From Desulfobacula sp. (GTDB lineage Bacteria; Desulfobacterota; Desulfobacteria; Desulfobacterales; Desulfobacteraceae), in NCBI GenBank assembly GCA_018702715.1, contig JABIYQ010000063.1, positions 1 to 17,712 of the forward strand: 17,712 nt of DNA. Reading direction: 5' to 3'. The position numbers were made by a program, and so were the translations under genes. Position 1 is the first letter of the stretch. The number at the start of each line of letters is the position of its first letter. The notes beneath the pieces were generated by a model. It ran no database searches and was not told the origin of the DNA. It saw only the letters and a program-made list of their open reading frames with translations. Shown piece after piece: positions 15,330 through 17,712 of the stretch.

Positions 15330-16589
15330 ATGGACTTCCCCAGAATGCACCGAATCCGCCAGACAATTGACACGCCTAAAATTAATTCTATTAAGGACAC
15401 CATCTCTAAGGAATTATCCACACTTGATCTGGCTTCCCTGATATGCCCTGGTGCCCGCATTGCCATTACAGCCGGCAGCAGGGGAATCAACCATATTGAT
15501 CTGATCCTGAAAACCCTGATTGATATCCTGAAAAAAAACAAGGCTGACCCCTTTATCGTACCGGCCATGGGAAGCCATGGCAATGGTACAGCCCAGGGAC
15601 AGATTGACATCTTAAAAAGTCTGAATATTACCCAGGACACAATGGGAGTACCAATCCTCTCTTCAATGGAGGTCGTACAAATCGGAATCTCTTCCCATGG
15701 ATTCCCCATACTGGTAGACAAACATGCCGCAACAGCAGATGGTGTGGTGGTGATGAACCGGATCAAGCTCCATACCGAGTTTGAAGGCCCCATTGAAAGT
15801 GGGTTAATGAAAATGATGGCCATTGGACTGGGGAACCATAAAGGATGTTTCCAGGTTCACAAACAAACGGTTAATTTTGGATACAGTAATGTCATTCCGG
15901 AAATCGGCGCCACTATTTTAGATTCGATTCCCGTACTTTTTGGTGTGGGGATTGTGGAAAACATTTATGATGAAACCGCCTGTATCAAGACCTGTCTGCC
16001 GGATCAGTTTTATGAGACAGAAGCCTTACTGCTAAAAAAAGCAAAAAACTATATGGCACGGCTGCCCTTTGACAAAATTGATATCCTGATCCTGGATGAA
16101 ATGGGCAAGAATATCAGCGGTACGGGCATGGATACAAATGTCATCGGCAGAATCATGTTTATCGGTGAAAAAGAACCGGATACGCCAAAAATCACCCGCA
16201 TTGTGGTTTTGGATCTGACCGAGGCTTCCCATGGCAATGCTATTGGAATCGGTCTTGCAGATTTTACCACCCAAAAGGTCATCAGCAAACTTTCTATCCA
16301 GGCCATGGCAACCAATGCCATCACAGCCATGACACCTGAAAAGGCAAGACTCCCTGTAAGCCTTGACACAGACAAAAAAGCCATTGAAGCTGCATTTCAA
16401 ACCATCGGGGCTGTGGCACCTGCTGATGCCAGGATCGTACATATTAAAAACACCCTTGAAATGGGGACCCTCAATATTTCCCATGCCCTGATGGATGAGG
16501 CTAAAAAAAGAGATGGCCTGATGCTGCTGGAAGACATCGGCCCGATGTCATTTGACAACGACAACAGACTCATGCCGGTCAGATTGTAA
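15330..16589 (+). CDS. LarA-like (DUF2088) putative nickel-dependent 2-hydroxyacid racemase/epimerase
   Basis: A 419-residue protein of the lactate racemase family. LarA racemises lactate with a nickel-pincer nucleotide covalently bound to a lysine. Here PAMGSHGNGTAQGQ (His83) matches the N-terminal His loop, and the stretch 143-177 holds RIKLHT (His148), GLMKMMAIGLGNHKG (Lys161, His170) and His177. These are plausible counterparts of the metal- and cofactor-binding residues, but I assigned them by eye. GAGGAAA precedes the ATG. The position after lutABC suggests it changes the stereochemistry of the hydroxyacid that LutABC oxidises. LarB, LarC and LarE, which make the cofactor, are not in the window. 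The substrate may differ from lactate. Confidence 0.8.
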   Translation: MDFPRMHRIRQTIDTPKINSIKDTISKELSTLDLASLICPGARIAITAGSRGINHIDLILKTLIDILKKNKADPFIVPAMGSHGNGTAQGQIDILKSLNITQDTMGVPILSSMEVVQIGISSHGFPILVDKHAATADGVVVMNRIKLHTEFEGPIESGLMKMMAIGLGNHKGCFQVHKQTVNFGYSNVIPEIGATILDSIPVLFGVGIVENIYDETACIKTCLPDQFYETEALLLKKAKNYMARLPFDKIDILILDEMGKNISGTGMDTNVIGRIMFIGEKEPDTPKITRIVVLDLTEASHGNAIGIGLADFTTQKVISKLSIQAMATNAITAMTPEKARLPVSLDTDKKAIEAAFQTIGAVAPADARIVHIKNTLEMGTLNISHALMDEAKKRDGLMLLEDIGPMSFDNDNRLMPVRL

Positions 16590-16595
16590 CCCTCA

Positions 16596-16624
16596 AAAAA
16601 AGCCGTATAATTGGTATTTTTTAT
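16596..16624 (+). terminator. Weak hairpin with T-run after the LarA-like gene
   Basis: AAAAAAGCC and GGTATTTTTT can fold into an interrupted stem, followed by TATT. It ends the lut/LarA transcript in the right place, but two internal mismatches make the stem weak. Confidence 0.25.
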
Positions 16625-16664
16625 TAAGCTCAACATGTATTATTTGACCATACAAAAAAATCAT

Positions 16665-16693
16665 TTGCAAAACCATTCCTAATTTGATTTAAT
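16665..16693 (+). promoter_or_regulatory. Promoter for the P-loop/ferredoxin/vor operon
   Basis: TTGCAA (16665-16670) and TTTAAT (16688-16693) are 17 bases apart, matching 4 and 5 of 6 consensus positions. It would start transcription near 16700, about 43 bases before the P-loop gene, and separates that operon from lutABC. Confidence 0.45.
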
Positions 16694-16730
16694 TCGGGGT
16701 TTAGGTTGTTTACTCAAGACATTATGATTA

Positions 16731-16745
16731 AAGGAAAAATGTTTG
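16731..16745 (+). promoter_or_regulatory. Ribosome site deciding a TTG start
   Basis: AAGGA (16731-16735) is 7 bases from the TTG at 16743. A closer ATG at 16739 is out of frame and ends after four codons (MFGH), so the TTG is the only start that yields the P-loop protein. Confidence 0.7.
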
Positions 16746-17426
16746 GACATTGATATTAAAGGTATTGTCATCATTTGCGGCAACTATGGCAGTGGAAAAT
16801 CTGAAATCGCTGTGAACCTTGCGGCAAAATCAAAGCTTAAAGGAATGGATGTCAAAATCGCCGACCTTGATCTTGTCAATCCCTATTTCAGATCTAGGGA
16901 AGCCATTATTCCCCTGGAAAAACTGGGGGTAAAGGTGGTGTTACCGGAAAGAAAATACATGCATGCAGACCTGCCAATTCTAGCACCGGCCGTGGCAGGC
17001 TTGATCCAGCAGCCTTCAGAACTGACCATCCTGGATGCCGGCGGAGACGATGTTGGTGTGACAGTTCTTGCAGCCCTTGAAGATTATTTGAAACAAAAAA
17101 CGGTTCATATGCTCCAGGTGATAAACCTGTTCAGGCCATATACGGAAACCGTTGAAGGCTGTCTTAAAATCAAAGCAGAGATTGAGGCATCTTCAAAAAT
17201 AAAAATTACAGGACTTGTTTCCAATGCCAACCTCATTGACGAAACCATACCCGAACACATTTACAAGGGATATGATCTTGTCCTGGATGTGGCAAAGGCC
17301 ACTGGTCTGAAAATTGAATTTATAACCGCTTCATCCCAGATGATACCACAACTTGACATGGACCGGTTCCATTGCCCGGTATTAACCATTGACAGGCTAT
17401 TGGTACCACCCTGGAAAAACATTTGA
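16743..17426 (+). CDS. P-loop ATPase/nucleotide-binding protein
   Basis: A 227-residue protein starting at TTG. GNYGSGKSE (13-21) is a Walker A loop; ADLDLVNPYFRSR follows as in MinD/CobB-like ATPases, and LTILDAGGDDVG looks like the Walker B region. The loop lacks the extra lysine of true MinD/ParA deviant Walker motifs. It stands 20 bases before the ferredoxin subunit and the VorB/KorA start, so it probably serves that oxidoreductase, for instance in cluster or cofactor assembly or in regulation. This is inference: I know no tested function for it. Confidence 0.8.
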   Translation: MDIDIKGIVIICGNYGSGKSEIAVNLAAKSKLKGMDVKIADLDLVNPYFRSREAIIPLEKLGVKVVLPERKYMHADLPILAPAVAGLIQQPSELTILDAGGDDVGVTVLAALEDYLKQKTVHMLQVINLFRPYTETVEGCLKIKAEIEASSKIKITGLVSNANLIDETIPEHIYKGYDLVLDVAKATGLKIEFITASSQMIPQLDMDRFHCPVLTIDRLLVPPWKNI

Positions 17427-17446
17427 TAATATAAGGAGTATTTTAA

Positions 17447-17674
17447 ATGGCGTACGAACATATTGTTGATTCTGAAAGGTGCAAGGGGTGCGGGCTCTGT
17501 GTAAACATATGCCCCAAAAATGTCCTTGAAATCACGGACAAAGTAAATGCAAAAGGACATTTCCCAGTCATACAGGCAAGACCTGAAGATTGTATCCACT
17601 GCACAATGTGCTGTATCATGTGCCCGGATGTAGCCATCACTATTGTTGAAACCAAGACAGCAGACATAAAATAA
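17447..17674 (+). CDS. 2x[4Fe-4S] ferredoxin subunit of a 2-oxoacid:ferredoxin oxidoreductase (KorD/VorC type)
   Basis: A 75-residue protein with two complete cluster motifs: CKGCGLCVNICP and CIHCTMCCIMCP. It is the delta-type electron-transfer subunit of ferredoxin-dependent 2-oxoacid oxidoreductases, carrying electrons from the thiamine-diphosphate site to ferredoxin. AAGGAG stands 8 bases before the ATG. The next gene starts 12 bases after its stop and reads as the VorB/KorA alpha subunit, which supports the assignment over a free ferredoxin. Confidence 0.9.
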   Translation: MAYEHIVDSERCKGCGLCVNICPKNVLEITDKVNAKGHFPVIQARPEDCIHCTMCCIMCPDVAITIVETKTADIK

Positions 17675-17686
17675 AGGATAAAAATA

Positions 17687-17712
17687 ATGGCAAAAGTATT
17701 AATGAAAGGAAA
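17687..17712 (+). CDS. Start of VorB/KorA, alpha subunit of a 2-oxoacid:ferredoxin oxidoreductase (runs off window)
   Basis: Only eight codons are visible (MAKVLMKG), but these match the well-conserved beginning of VorB/KorA subunits, and AAGGA precedes the ATG by 8 bases. The ferredoxin subunit directly upstream fits. Whether the enzyme acts on branched-chain 2-oxoacids or on 2-oxoglutarate cannot be told from this fragment. Confidence 0.65.

Noticed and set aside
15140..15823. 227-codon minus-strand open frame across lutC and the LarA-like gene
   Set aside because: Antisense to two well-supported genes, no ribosome site or recognisable domain.
1..17712. CRISPR array, tRNA or rRNA gene, toxin-antitoxin pair or phage genes
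   Set aside because: No regularly spaced repeats, no tRNA- or rRNA-like segment and no phage or toxin families were seen on either strand.

Overview
The window looks like chromosomal DNA of an anaerobic, probably sulfate-reducing bacterium of the Desulfobacterales type (Desulfobacter/Desulfobacula-like). This is inferred from gene content: an HdrA-like flavoprotein, a [NiFe]-hydrogenase maturation operon, a two-PAS histidine kinase, LutABC, and the start of a VorB/KorA-type 2-oxoacid:ferredoxin oxidoreductase operon. No 16S or other taxonomic marker is present, so the assignment is not proven.

Left part, minus strand (7267 down to 1). hypC-hypF-hypD-hypE form a tight operon, missing only hypA and hypB. 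It is followed after 124 bases, and behind its own strong-looking promoter, by a large HdrA-like flavoprotein that runs off the left edge. This protein begins with an excisionase/MerR-type DNA-binding helix-turn-helix and continues in one uninterrupted frame into HdrA modules. Together the genes point to hydrogen or electron-bifurcation metabolism.

Centre (7268-9725). A roughly 500-base divergent intergenic region holds a 46-bp perfect palindrome, two short hairpins and a possible degraded insertion-sequence end. A histidine kinase follows. It has lost a C-terminal receiver domain: in-frame linker residues are still readable behind its stop codon. Decayed sequence then leads to a promoter and a radical SAM gene whose 5' end looks frameshifted or non-canonically started.

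Right part, plus strand (9726-17712). A radical SAM protein and a homocitrate/isopropylmalate-synthase-like enzyme form a pair. A ~160-bp imperfect palindromic intergenic element separates them from lutA-lutB-lutC (2-hydroxyacid oxidation) and a LarA-like (DUF2088) putative nickel racemase/epimerase. After a new promoter come a P-loop ATPase, a 2x[4Fe-4S] ferredoxin subunit and the first codons of vorB/korA. My working reading is a 2-hydroxyacid module. The LarA-like enzyme would adjust stereochemistry, LutABC would oxidise the hydroxyacid to a 2-oxoacid, and that acid would either be condensed with an acyl-CoA by the synthase-like protein or cleaved to acyl-CoA by the ferredoxin-dependent oxidoreductase. 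The substrate and the role of the radical SAM protein are unknown.

No tRNA, rRNA, CRISPR array or intact insertion sequence was seen.
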